Below, one piece after another: positions 24,370 through 40,257 of a stretch of DNA of 64,000 nt. The notes under the pieces were generated by a model. The model saw only the letters and a program-made list of their open reading frames with translations, was not told where the DNA came from and searched no databases. How positions within the stretch are numbered: position 1 is the first letter of the stretch; each line of letters opens with the position of its first letter. Source of the stretch: Marisa cornuarietis. Its lineage: Eukaryota > Mollusca > Gastropoda > Architaenioglossa > Ampullariidae. The stretch lies in assembly GCA_004794655.1 (NCBI GenBank), contig SMMW01000567.1:310001-374000 (forward strand), in the 5' to 3' direction. A program made the translations under genes and the position numbers.

Positions 24370-25680
24370 AGTGCGTGCACGCGCGCAAGAGAGAGAGAGA
24401 AACAGACGCTGGGTGACTCGCACGTCAGTGCCGAGATGTAGTTCTTCCCCCTTGTTACCACGCATCGTCCGTAGTCCGAGTTTTTCGTGGCATTAACCCT
24501 CTTGTTAGGAATGAAAGTAAATTTGATTGCGTTTAAAACTGTGATAGTGTTCTTTTACTCAGAACAGATTTAAATGGTAAATCCAGTTTTTTCTAGAAAT
24601 ATATTCTTGAATTAGAGCGTAATCATTTTGTGCAGAAGTGCATGTCAGTTGCTATTTAAGCTGTCCGTCAAAAACAAATGTCTTCTGCATCTTCAGCTGA
24701 CGCATCGGAAATATTAGGCAAAGTATCATATTTTCCCTCATGGCATGTATCCTGTGTTCGAATCCAGCCAAAGAGTCTTTAGAGACCCGCCTTTTGAAAA
24801 CGGATGGACATCTATCGGTGGAGAATTATGGGTAACTTGCGATAGAAGCCTGCTTTCTCATTTTTCTAAACTATCGCGGGAATTTTACTGTACCAACTTT
24901 TGACTACGATTCGATTTTCAGTTTCGTTGTTAACACTTGTCACATTTTTATCTTCGGCACAGGCAAAGACTTCTGTACAGATTGGAAGATTAACTTAACA
25001 ATATCTTAAACCCCATCCATGTGCAGGCACTGCGATGTTTTATAACGCAGACATTACTTAACAGCACCAGCAAACGGAAGAGACTGCAATGGCGATTGAG
25101 CCAAAGTTATAATCCGAAAATAAAGTTGGAAGCTTTCCGTGCTCAATGCCTCATATATTTTCCCATTTCTTTGGTTTATGAAGAATAAACCTGTTGCTCG
25201 CGCAAGCCGTTCCCGACCACGTGAGGTAAGCTCGACGGGCTGAACTCAGTAGCGGGACAAAGTTTAGCACAGAAGGGCATCCTGCTGTTCAGGGAACTTG
25301 TACAGAAGTTGGAAACTTCCAGCACCCTTCTCCAATTTCGCAAGAACGCTTTTAGGGGCTGCCAAGGTTCACCCAAACTTGGAATCGACCAACCACAGCT
25401 CTGAGCGGTCGGCCCCATGCCCTCCCCGCAATCCCCTAATCATAAACAGACCAACCGTACTCCTGTTCCTCCAAGAGGCACAGCTTTCCATCACTTGTGT
25501 TGAGCGTCTAGTTAAACTTACCCTTGCTAGCAGCTTATGATTTGATTCGGCCATCTTGGTGCTTCTTCTCACAGAAGTTTCATTCGCATTTTCAAAACCG
25601 TTTAACTTCCACCTTTACGGATGATGTGGCCGGCCCCCATCGCGGCTAAACCGCTGGTAAATACATCTATCGGTTCACAT
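24370..25680. promoter_or_regulatory. CpG-richer island with a YY1-like CCATCTTGG motif, possible bidirectional promoter
   Basis: The segment is richer in GC and CpG than its surroundings and starts with a CG/AG dinucleotide run at about 24380-24402. At 25551-25558 CCATCTTG is the reverse complement of CAAGATGG, a YY1-like motif that in many animal genes overlaps the start codon just downstream of transcription start. On the minus strand this ATG opens a short frame ending at a good donor (next entry). Confidence 0.3.
25522..25554 (-). CDS. Candidate antisense first coding exon (11 codons)
   Basis: On the minus strand, ATG at 25554 in context CCAAGATGG reads MAESNHKLLAR and ends in phase 0 at AAGG|GTAAGT, a near-consensus donor (GTAAGT is the reverse complement of 25516-25521). 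The island context, YY1-like start and strong donor together resemble a first exon of an opposite-strand transcript. No further antisense exons were found, so this is speculative. Confidence 0.25.
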
Positions 25681-25699
25681 TGTTTTGTGAGTTTTTGTT

Positions 25700-28600
25700 C
25701 ACTTTTCTTTGACAGATTTGAAAGATATAGGGAAATGGTACTGCGCCAAAAAATTTTTGTGTAGTAGTAGTTTCTTTGCAGATTACTGTTCCAGATATAA
25801 GTAATGCATTAAAGTGTGGTCATTAGTCACAGTGCGCTTCCATGTGCGCCTGACTACATCTGACAGCAAGGAGAGGGATGGTATTGGCTTTCTAGTGTGC
25901 AACATGTGGCCTGTATATTGGTAACTGCGTTAATTTGCATCCATTGTGCCTAGTCATTATTTGTGCCTGGCACAGTGGCTGGCAGTGTGCTTTCAAGACT
26001 ATCCACATTGGTTTTGGTGGCACTCCATTTCTGGAAAGACCGTGGCCATCATTTCAGTTAAACAAAGTAGGAGCTAGGAAGTTCTAGGTTATTGTTTTCT
26101 AGAGTTTTTTTTAACAAGTTATTTATCTAATTAAAATCAGTTTGCTTTACTATTATCCTTCTCCATGTGGATGCCAATGCAAATGCCACCATCAGGATCC
26201 CTCATGAGAATGGTGTGTATAAAGCAGTTGAGAATTTAACTCTTATTTATCATGCACAACCACTGAGGTGGCAGGTGTGTAGTATAGCATATTAATCTGC
26301 AGAATTGCTTTTTGTTTTCAGTATTTTTCCCATGACAATAGCTTTATTAACCAGATTTTAAAATAAAATTGTTCTTAGTGGTAGTAATTTTACACCTATA
26401 ATCACATGTTATGGACTTAATGAGAACGAAAGACTGAGCTGATCAGGTTGGAACTCATGTAAAAGTAACTGGCAGATTTACTGTAGCAAAGCTCTCAAGC
26501 ATGAAGGAAATGCAACAACAAAAAGTAGTTTTCGGTGGGTGTTTTTTGTCTTTTCTTTTTGCTGGCTAAATTGTTTATGTCTCAAAAAATGGTGCAAATG
26601 CAAATGTCTCCAAGAAGTAAGCCTCACAGCTACCCAGTAATTTCAGGAACAAATAATATGCTCCGGTTAAAAAATTACCAGAAAAGTTAACGTGAAATCC
26701 TGTTTTGTGACATTTTAAAGGTAAAATTGCTTTACAACGGTGTTTTATGGTTTAACTTTAATCATCAGTTGCTTTTGGTTTTTTTATGTCTGTAATGGCT
26801 TGAATTACAAGTAATCTGTTATAGCTTATAATGTTATGCATTTGTGGTGATTGTGATAAATTATAAATACTTGGAGAAATATATCATTTGATTTAGATTA
26901 TTTTTAAATCATATCTTTCAGAAACTTATTTCTGCAAGTTTCATATATTATAATCAGATAAGTTTTAATGCAGTACACAAGAGTTTTTTTTGGAAGATCT
27001 TGGCAAAATCATGGTTAGATGACTAATCGTGGGGTTTTGCATATTTTGAGGTGGGCGGTACTCGACTACTGTATTGACACATTTAATCTGAAAGTTGCAT
27101 TTTATTTCATTTTGGAGTATTGTTAAAAATAGCCAGTTAGATTATTCCCTTAACTATTCTACGTAAAATGCAGTGAAGTCATTAGAAGGTTGTTGATGTC
27201 ATGGTGTATGTGTGTGTAAAGCCAAGCCTGAAATTTTGATGCTTTAGAGCATGCATTCATGCTTAATACGGTATGTCACAGAGATATGTACACTTATTTT
27301 ATCAAAGATGTACTAACACAGTTACCAGTTAATCAGTTGCATGTGAAAGAATAAAAGAGAAAGGGGCAACCCTGGTAATAAATTGTGCTCCAAGATTCAA
27401 GATCCATTGGTTACTATGGAAACCAAGATTTTTGCAGTCATGTAGATCAATTATGAGCGATCATAGCAAGTCTGAGGGGCAGAATTATGTTTATGTCTTA
27501 AAATAATAATGGATTATTTTCATGATTTCTGTTGGAAGAATCATTCGACTAGACCAATGAGCCAGATAACAAAGAATGCCGATTATCATTCTTGTGTGCA
27601 AATTTTAGGATGGTGACCCCATTTTCAGGCATCGCTGCTGGGCTGGCTGGCTAGCTGCCGGTGCCGGTCTCAAAACTGAGCATGCAGTAATGGCCGCTGC
27701 AGAACATCTCAAGCTGTAATTGAGCAAGATGGTCCGTACTAAGCAAAAACAAATAGCATTCAGCATTTGTGCTGTTGGCGCCATATTCTTCATTACTGTC
27801 AGTGTCATCAAAGCCATGCTGCATTATCTTTGCAAATGATGGGCTATCCGTTGTCACTTTAGATAGCATTTAGCATATAAGGGGTACTTATTACACTAGG
27901 TTGTTATGGGGGAAAAAACTTTAAAAATTGATGTATACAGTAAATAGTGGATATAACATGCATCGAATAAATATTTCATTGGCTGGTTGAGCGAGTTATG
28001 TTCTGTCTCATTTTCTGGCTTCTTTACCCGTTTTAGGAATGTGAAAGGGATGCGAAAAAAGATCGCAGCGAAAGTAACAGACTAATCTTAGTATGAACTG
28101 TTAGCAACACACCAGAACTGACGGAAAGAGCGAGCAGTGTTCCTTTTGGCTTCGCATCCGTTCGATTAATAGGTGTAAAGTTGATGGCACCCAGATTTGA
28201 CTGCGTAGCTATTGTGCTGACCGCGCCATCTGGCAAACACTGGTCAGCCTGTGTTCCAAGTGTTCGGCCAGCTGGGGATGGGTGGGCAGGGTAAAGCCTT
28301 AGCCTGAGAAGCATTATTAGCCAGTAGTTGTGTGCAGTGTTTCAGTGCTAATATTGATCAGGAGGACCTGCGCTTGAGGCCTGTCAGTTTTTAAGAGAGC
28401 TACAGGAGGGACTAGCTTGAACCGCTGGAGCAGCGGACACGTCGGTCTGTCTGAGCCCCAAATTTTGTCCGACCACCATCTTTGAGGAGAAGGATGCTGG
28501 CTCTGGCTGATGCGTGAACACAGGAGATGGCTTTGTGCCAGCGCCGCCAGTTTGTGTGAATGCATACAGTGAATGCGGAGTTCTTTCCCCCCCCACCCCA

Positions 28601-30566
28601 CCACTCAGTTGTGATGCATGGCGAGGGCATCATCCATCCTGGCGCACAGTACACAGAAAAAGAGGACAGGCAGCAGTGTGTAGCTTGTCTGAATCATCTA
28701 AACATTTAATGAGCGTCTGTGACACAGGGATGGCGAAAACAGCAATTTGATATGGACTATCGCAAAACCTTGTTTAGATTTGTGTTTGAGGAGAAAGCAG
28801 CATCGGAAAGAGAGTGAGAGACGGTGGTATTTGGGGAAGTGGATCACAGCTGACATCGCATTAGCTTGGCAAGAATAACCAATATGATAAAAACTGTGTT
28901 TGCCGCGCCTCTGGCTGTGCCGCAGATCGGACTCCAGAAAGTGCTGCTTGCAAAGGTCAGAAGCCATTAAATGATATGTCATTTCGATTTCGTGGCCTAG
29001 TGTGCGATGAAATGTGTAGCATGTGTTTTGTGCACGCGGCGCAATTTACAGCCTCGTTGCATCGTGGCATGTCGGCAGATGGCCACCACCGCTAGTGTTA
29101 AAAGCGTGGCTATTTTTTAAATATAGATATTTGTCAAGGCAGTGTGAGCAGCATAACCCCCACCCGTAATAAGGGACAAAAATCAGTGTCGACAGCATCT
29201 TATTAACCGACACCATAGTTTGGTATAGAATTATTATGCCAAATGATGTATAAGTGGTATATACGTCCACAGATGGAGTGACTGAAAGAGCAGACTGGAT
29301 AGTTTAAAAGTTACTCTTTAGATAAGATTTGTAATAACCCGGAATACTCAGGAGTGGTACTAATACAAGGCTGTTTGTTAAGACATACTTTAGGAACCAG
29401 AATTACTGTATGGGTCTAATGATGGTAATGCTAATAGAGACATTTTGCCACAATCACACAGTTTTGTTAATTGCTCTCGGAAACACTTTTGACATTTCCT
29501 GCTCTTTAACAACAGCCAGAAAATGGAGGTAATCATATGAAACAGGCAGTATTTTCTATTCAGATGCGTAATTGCTGCTTGATAATAAACCTTGATGAGA
29601 AAAGTAATTAAATATTAGTTCAGGCCAGCATAATAATTGTAGGCTGTAGTCAACCATTTCGTATAGTATGACATTCACGCAACTCAAGGAACAAGATGTG
29701 GGTGAGTTTCAGATTCTGTTTAACAAAAGTGTATGATACATTTCTTTTATTTAATTTCAAGATTAAGCATGCATTTAGATGGCTTTATCGTGTAAATAAT
29801 AGCTTGCAAATAATGTACAGGCGGTCTCTGGGTTATAAATGAGTTTTTGTATGTTGGAACACAGACCTATGGTGGTTTTGAGCACGAGTTAGTCGTGTTT
29901 TGCTTTTCTGTGCTGGTTAAACATTTCATAAACACTTCCATTTACAATAAGACATTGTAAACCTTAAGCAGCTTAATAATAGCATAGCATACTAGTTTCC
30001 AGCTTTGTCAGTAACTCTAGGTGTCTGTAATTCAACTGCCTATGCTGATGAAAAAATGCAAATGAAAGGGTTTTGAAATGATCATCAAAGGGTAGACAAG
30101 AGTGATTTCAGAATCCCCTTCATTTTCATTTTTCTGCTTATTTTTTTTAGAATGTTTACTAGTAAGACATAAAACTGGCAAAATTAATTGTATTCCTCTG
30201 TGTGCTGGTATGCTATTTATTTGTGTATTCGTCTTTAAAAATATTTCATAAAGATTATTGATAGGGAATGTTTGCCATTTTGAGATAACCATGAAATCAA
30301 GTTTAAATTAAAATATGTGACTTCTTACTGATAAGGTGCAAACCACACTTATTCTTAACACTGGTCACATTTATGTTCATATTAAAGTATTCTCGTCATT
30401 GATAGTTGTAATTCGATTCTTTGCTTGGTTTAAGGGTACTGTCATTTACTACGAAATACATAAGGTAGAATAGGTAAATGTTCTACCGTGCTTCAATATT
30501 TTTTTCTTTCCTGTTAACAGTTTGTTAATTCGATGTAATTTATCCACCTTTTTTTTTTAAATGTAG
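25700..30566 (+). other. First intron, 3' part
   Basis: No supported exon. An RFX X-box-like palindrome (GTTACTATGGAAAC) lies at 27410-27423. A GC-richer patch at 28000-29100 has overlapping opposite-strand frames without recognisable products. Confidence 0.5.
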
Positions 30567-30776
30567 CACGTGGTGCAGAACCAGATGACGCCTACATACG
30601 CATACCCCCAAGCAAGCCTGGAAGAGTACCACCACCAGGTGGTGAGCCCTGTGTCGGCAGGTTCCGGCATTGGGGTTGTAGTGTCCAGTGTTTCTTCAGA
30701 ACCAAGTGCACCAGCAATATACACCACGCCTGCTGCTGTCACCGTTACTGCTAATGGTGCTGTGGAGCAGCAGACG
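30567..30776 (+). CDS. Rbfox: RBFOX exon 2: N-terminal low-complexity region (70 codons)
   Basis: The exon is bounded by TTTTTTTTAAATGTAG| and ACG|GTAAGG and is phase 0 at both ends. It starts HVVQNQMTPTYAYPQ and ends NGAVEQQT. It is Pro/Ser/Val/Thr-rich, as expected of the disordered N-terminus of RBFOX. An internal ATG at 30585 could start translation for transcripts from other promoters. Strand, phase and position upstream of the RRM exons support membership; the sequence itself is only weakly conserved. Confidence 0.85.
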
Positions 30777-33140
30777 GTAAGGACACGGCCTTTCAATGTA
30801 CGTTAAACTTTCTTCATTGCATGCCTAGATGTGCTTGGTGGCGGCTGCTGTTTTCCTTGGTGTCAGGTGCAATATAGTCACCTACCATGCCGCATAGCAT
30901 CCTGGAATGCAGTGCAGCCTGAGAAATGGACACAAACAAGTGTTCAGTGAATCTGGTTTTAAGATTAATGTTAATATATTTCTTGTAGATTAGATAAGCT
31001 AATACTTTATTTGTCCCAGAAGGCAATTCGGGGGCAGCTCGATAACCAGATATTATTTTATGATTTTCAACTAGATTCCTGAATAGTGTTGACCCTTCAG
31101 GTACACTTCTTGCACAAGCAAATCACATTAATACTTGTCTCAGGATGCATTGTATTCTCCAACATGTGAATAGTTGTTACCTTTATTCCTGTTTTGTACA
31201 AGTTTATATTGTGATTTTATCGTGCAGAACATGCATGCCTGTAGGGGGCAAGTCTTTTTATTTAGCTCTCGGAACATATTTGTTGGGAAAAGAGCACACC
31301 TGGTACAGTAATGTACACTTCCTATCATGGCATTTTTAGAACTTTTTTGTTATATTTATGCAGAAAATGTGCAAAATGCATGTGTGTGTGCACATTCATA
31401 TGCATGCATATGAGAATATGGTAATGGTGGGGGGACAATGTTCATTCCCATATGCATATTTTTCCTGGTGAAAGGCAGATTCTAAAGGGTTATTCTTCAT
31501 GAAAGCCTAGGAAGCATGAATGTTGATACTTTCCTTGTAGTTTAAATCAGGTTCTCTGTCCTTTTGAAATTTCTCAGGAACCTTGAAAGCTTGTTTTGTT
31601 GGAGACACAATTTAAGAAGTCATAAAGAAAACATAATGGCTTTTTTAAAAGTTCAGATTGCAGATTCTGTGAGAGTTTGGTCTATAATGTTTTTGATAGT
31701 TGGAGTGACATTTTGGGAATGATGAACAGGTGGTAATAAAATAATTTTATTGTCATTTTACTTACGGACTAGTGAAAAATGTAGTTAAATTATTTTAATG
31801 TTTAAAGAAATCGCGTCCCCAAAATGAATTTTTTGAATCAGCACAATAGAATTTGATTCATAATACAGTTATGGATTTCTAGAAGTAGATGTTATGCTTA
31901 AATGAGTTTCTTTAATGAGTTAAAAGAAGTGTATGTGAAGATTTTCCATAGAATGTACCACCAGACCTTTCATACTTTGCATTCAGTTTCCTTTGTTCTA
32001 TCACTCCTAGTACAACGTAAGACTAATTTTATTACAATTTTTATTATTACTAAATCAGTGGTATGCTGGTGGTCTCCTGCTGCTCTTTCATGACATTGGT
32101 AGTTTTGCATATCAACAGTTTCGGATTCTTCAAAGCTGATGAGTTGCTTAGTAATGGTTTGACTGGTACATCTGCTGTCTGTAATTGATAAAAGAAGCAA
32201 ACTGATGATAATTATCCACACTGCTGCAGGCAGAATGCTCTTTACATGAACAGTCAACAGATCGGCGCCTATATGTAAATATTCTGCACTCAAGCTCATG
32301 CATTCTCACAGTTTATGAAAGTAAATAGCATGCAGGAACAGAAGCGATGTAGTTAGAGATGAGAAGAAATAATCTACTAGTTTAGCTAATTAGAAAAGGT
32401 ATTTTCACAAGGTGTGTTATAATTATCAGAAGCTTTTAATTATGTCTGTTAGGGATAGCCCTTTAAGTTTTAGAGTGGTTTGTTTTTGTTTCTGCTAGAT
32501 GTTTTAGGTACCTGGCTTACAGTTGTGTTGCTTTCATTTCTGCTGCACGTTTAATATTTGCTTGTTGGTGAGCCAGTTCATGAGAAGCTCATTGTACACA
32601 CACAAGCATATTGTATAGAAATGTCTTTCATGTCTGTCCACTTGATATACTGTATGTATTCCCCCTTTAAAAAGCAGTCAGAACTCACCTTTTAGCACTG
32701 TTTTAAACTTTGCATGTATTTTGTTAATGCTCTAGTGATCTTTAGGTTTTCTTGGAGCCTTATTGAGTGAGTGAGAATTGCAACAACAAAAGTTTTTTTT
32801 TATTACTTGTGGGCTTTCTTGTCTGAGTTAATCAGCCAGATGTATGGACCTTTGTCCCATCAAGATTGTAATGTGTTTCTGTGAGTCTGAGCTGATACTG
32901 ATCATTTAAAAATATACATGTTACTGTCTGGTAGACCTTTGAAATTATAATTTTATAGTTTTCTGCTGTTCTAGACAAGTATTTTGCTGTAGCATAATGG
33001 TCAGATATTCTCTATTATGTTGGGTTTTTTAGATTCTTAAATGTGAAAACTATTCTGATATTATGAATAATGATGTATTTAATTTTAATAAGTCTGCAAA
33101 CTCATCTGGTATACTATATCAGCAGCAAATCTATCAAGTG

Positions 33141-33350
33141 CATTAGTTATGAAGCGAGCGTAAGTTGCCCTGGGGCTACATGGAAAGCTCAAGGACAAGT
33201 ATCTTGTTACTGAAGTTGTAAAACAGTGTCCAGCCATCACAGATTTTGTTTTATCCCTGAAGCCATAGTTATAAAAGCAGCATGAAGCTGTGTCCCCAGC
33301 TTATAGGCATCACATTATAACTATGAAAACAAGATGCTTCTCCTCGAGTT
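33141..33350 (+). repeat. Dispersed repeat family B, copy 1
   Basis: It matches 57611-57820 over about 200 bp in the same orientation, including the shared core CTCAAGGACAAG, the TTGTT tract and the AGCC(A/G)T(A/G)GTTATAAA block. In this copy GCCATAGTTATAA and the later TTATAACTATG form a weak inverted repeat. It is probably an old transposon remnant. Confidence 0.7.
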
Positions 33351-34809
33351 CCCCATTTCATAATGACAGCTCCGGAAACTGTCTAGTAAATCCTCGTATA
33401 AAGATTTCAAGATCCATTTATGTGGCTGCTGCATTATTAGGTCATCTGAAAAATTGCTGCAGATCCTATTAACAAGTATAAACAGGTAACAGCATAAAGC
33501 AGAAATGAATGTATTGCCTATATCTTGTACAGCATAATGCTGAGAAAGATTATTATTGCGATGACCCCCATGACTAGCTAATATAATTATCTTACCACAC
33601 CGGAGCATGACTTGAAAGACAGAGCCTAATTCTGTCCTTTCATCACTTCCTCCCGGAAAGGTGCATTTCACATTTGGTGGACAAATGAAAATTTCCAGTC
33701 ATGGGCCTGAAAAGACATCAGTCTTCCATATAGAGTGCACTAACCACATACTCAGCCTCTTGTTATTGATGTATGAAGTCAGCTGTTTCCACTTTTAGAA
33801 TATAGCCCCTAGTGTACTTAATGGTAGCTTTTGGGTATAATTTCTTATTATCAAGAACAATTAAAAAGTTACAAAGCTTATTAATTTATTGCTTGAAATA
33901 GCTTTTTTCTGAATTGAAAGCTTTTTCTTTGGGGGGTGGGGCCAGAATGTATTTAAAACTATAATTTGTGTAATATAAGCCAGATGCAACTGCTGTTATA
34001 TTATAGGTATTTGTTTCCATAATTACAAGCTATAGGATGCTTTATATTTCACTAAGGAGAAGACTATCATCAATATGCAATCTGATTAGTCACTCAGTAG
34101 ATGAAATTGCTAGTTAGAAGACTGCTCACCTTTCATCACCAGGTAACAAACTTCATCTTAAAGTGTTGTGGTGATGAAATTTACTGCCTACTAACTTGGT
34201 TATTGAATTTCGCACTATTGGGTATGGTTTCTTTTCTTTTATGTATATTGACAATGAAGTTACATAAATTTAGGTGGGAAATATAAAGAAAAAGGCATGA
34301 TTGAGTAATCAGAAGAAACAAAACATTAAGATCATTCAAAATTTTTTTCCCCCACTACCCTTTCACCCTATGTGCTAGATACGCACGCATAAAATATAGC
34401 ATTAAAAGATTTAGGCTGTTTCAAGAGCAAACATTAACTCTTCTCTACCCATTCATTCCTGCCAGTTTCATTTAAAAAACAAATTGTGTAAGAAACAAAA
34501 AGAAATCACTTGTAGAGATAAAAGTAAACTCTTACCTACTACTTATAATTCTCACTGCTTGTGGAGAAATAAAGTAAGAAACTCAAGAAATATATTACAA
34601 ACTGGAGAAACAAAAGAAAAAAAAACCAAAGCGGTGAAGACAGAAAGTAAATAACAAATATATGTGTATATTCCACCATACATTAAAAAAAGGAATAAAT
34701 ATTAAAATATGGTTAAGGTATTGAATATGTGCATGATGTTGAAAATGTTTTCATATTCTTGCAGAAGATAAACATGGATTTCTAACTAGTTTTTAAATTG
34801 TCATTACAG

Positions 34810-34824
34810 GTATATTTGGAACAG
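34810..34824 (+). CDS. Rbfox: Candidate 15-nt RBFOX microexon (VYLEQ)
   Basis: GTATATTTGGAACAG sits between TTCTAACTAGTTTTTAAATTGTCATTACAG (branch-site-like CTAAC plus T-rich tract) and |GTATGC. It is 5 codons in phase 0, so it can be included between exons 2 and 3 without changing the frame. A TGCATG (34730-34735) lies 75 nt upstream and a GCATG (34835-34839) 11 nt downstream, suitable for RBFOX-regulated splicing. At this length it could occur by chance. Confidence 0.3.
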
Positions 34825-36364
34825 GTATGCCTTAGCATGAACATAAGGCCTTGCATTCATGTTTGTTGGTTTTCCCCAAAATTATTTAACATTATCCCAC
34901 TGATACAAACTAGTAACAACCTGTAGAGAACATGCTGACAGCATTGGGGTAATGATTAGTATTTAATACTCTAAAACAATACTTACCCAGTTTCTGTGAA
35001 CTTATAAATATTGGATTATTTTTTGCACCAACCAGTAACTGGTTTAGTCAAACTGTGCTTTCTTATCCTGCTGCTTGCTATGATTGCTAGCATAATTTTT
35101 CAGTTTTGTTTACTTTTTTAATGCCTGGTGCAGGCTTTTATTGGCACTTAGCACTTGGCAGTTGGTTCTGGGCATTTATTAAATCTGTTAACATACAGAG
35201 TTTGTGTGAAGGAAATTGGACAGATGCAGGTGCTTTGATGCCATTTTAACTACTGATGTAATGGGTTAAGCATTTTTTTGGCATGTTTGGGCAATGTAGA
35301 ATTGTTCAGAGCTCTAGTGAAAACATTTTCCCACTATGCTATAGAATGTATTTTTATTTCTGCCATGTAAAATTTGTATCAATACTCAGGATAACTAATA
35401 CTTAGGACACTAACTGCTGAAAGTTATATGAGCTTATGTTCATCATAAAACAGTACCATTTTGAAATAGTTAAGAAACTAGTTGATGCCATTTTATGTTG
35501 ACACCCTTTAACTTATGGCTGGTTGGTGAAAATCTCAGAAACCTTAGTATTCTTCTGAGTCATGTACTAGTATTGATTGGTGCACTGTCCATAAGCGGTT
35601 AGCAGCCAGATGGACTCCACTTCTCAGTTCTGTTTGGTCAACCAAAATAAAAGAAAATTTCTGTAACGACCAGAAGATAAGAGGCTATAACTAATACTTC
35701 TTCTAAGGCTTTTAGTCATTTGTAATCTGTTTAATAATTAAATGTACCTTAAAATTGTTTACTTGTGCATTCATCCATCTTTGATCATCACCTGGTCTTT
35801 AAAGCATGATTGGTTTTGTCCACTAGTAATATTATTGCTTTTACAAACAAAATTGTGCATGGTTTGACTGCATGCTTTATAGATATTTTAATGAAGGTAA
35901 TTTTAATAGATGTCAGATAGGTACTGGAGGTGTATATCTTCTTTTTATTAAATATTAACACATTGTTTCAAAGCCTAAAAAACTTGGCATTTAATTTTCA
36001 ATGATGCCTTAAGACTAAGCACTAGTTCCAGCAATAACTGTTAAAGATTTTACTTTGCATGAATTTTTTTATGAATGTTTATAGATCCTATTTGTTATTA
36101 ATGAAAAAGTTCATCTCTGTTTTGAAGTATCATTTTGAGATCAGATCTGTAAAAGAGACTGTTACTGAGTTTGTAAGACAAATTATTAGCAAACTATGAA
36201 GTGTTTTTAATAAGAAAAGTTTTAAGGACATGGTTTTGTATACTTCATTTGTGGGTTATAAAAGCTGTATACTTCTGACACATTGTTCAGTTGGTTAATT
36301 TTGAAAATATTTGTGAACTACCTTATCAGTTTTAATTAAGACATTTCATTGTACGTACTTGCAG

Positions 36365-36511
36365 CAGACAGATTTGACAACAGATGGGGATGTTCAGACA
36401 ACACAATCACAGCCTGCTGCTGCCATATCACCAGGTTCAGGTCCTAAGCGATTACATGTTTCCAATATACCCTTCCGCTTCCGTGAAGCAGATTTGAGGC
36501 AACTTCTTGGG
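36365..36511 (+). CDS. Rbfox: RBFOX exon 3: start of the RRM (RNP2)
   Basis: 147 nt, phase 0 to 0, donor GGG|GTAAGA. After a Q/T/S/P-rich linker it reads [20 protein letters not shown], which is beta-1 (RNP2, LHVSNI) and alpha-1 of the RBFOX RRM. The Phe of NIPF corresponds to the vertebrate residue that stacks on the UGC half of UGCAUG. The acceptor is a tandem CAGCAG, so the exon can start at 36365 or 36368, adding or omitting one Gln without a frame change. Confidence 0.97.
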
Positions 36512-36726
36512 GTAAGATGCTAATTTTCTTAAGTTCTTTAGATTAATAATATATGTCTTGTGCATTTATGACTGACTTAATTCTAATTTAATTAGTGGTG
36601 GCACATGTTTGAATAAAGCCTCAGAAGTGGGGTCTATAAATTTTGGAGTGGTTGTATTTTTATTTTCTTTATTATGACTTTGTTCTGCATTCTTGCTTAT
36701 GCTTATCTTGCATTCATATATCTTGC

Positions 36727-36748
36727 TTTTTTTTTTTTTTTTTTTTTT
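36727..36748. repeat. Poly(T) tract
   Basis: Twenty-two consecutive T in the short intron between exons 3 and 4, about 145 nt upstream of the exon 4 acceptor. Confidence 0.8.
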
Positions 36749-36893
36749 GCCATGTTAGTGTGACATTATTTTATATGCAAGAAAAGTGAATAAAAGTAGA
36801 AAAGTATTTTTACAGTACAAACTGTAGGAATTTGTATAGAATATGTTTTGTTTAGCATGTATGTCTATTGATTTTCGTTTCTTATGTTAACAG

Positions 36894-36947
36894 CAATTTG
36901 GAGGAATCCTTGATGTTGAGATTATCTTTAATGAACGAGGATCAAAG
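36894..36947 (+). CDS. Rbfox: RBFOX exon 4: 54-nt RRM exon
   Basis: 18 codons, phase 0 to 0, between TTAACAG| and |GTAAGT. It reads QFGGILDVEIIFNERGSK (vertebrates have QFGKILDVEIIFNERGSK). It encodes beta-2 and the following loop of the RRM. The 54-nt length equals the vertebrate RBFOX exon. Confidence 0.98.

Positions 36948-40257
<3,310 letters not shown>

Larger units (their letters stand above)
30777..36364 (+). other. RBFOX intron 2
   Basis: AT-rich intron containing a dispersed repeat copy at 33141-33350, the candidate microexon at 34810-34824, and TGCATG at 34730, 35856, 35869 and 36056. Otherwise nothing recognised. Confidence 0.6.

Noticed and set aside
24750..24775. TGTTCGAATCCAGCC, a tRNA B-box-like string
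   Set aside because: No matching A box, acceptor stem or cloverleaf could be placed around it, so neither a tRNA nor a SINE call is supported.
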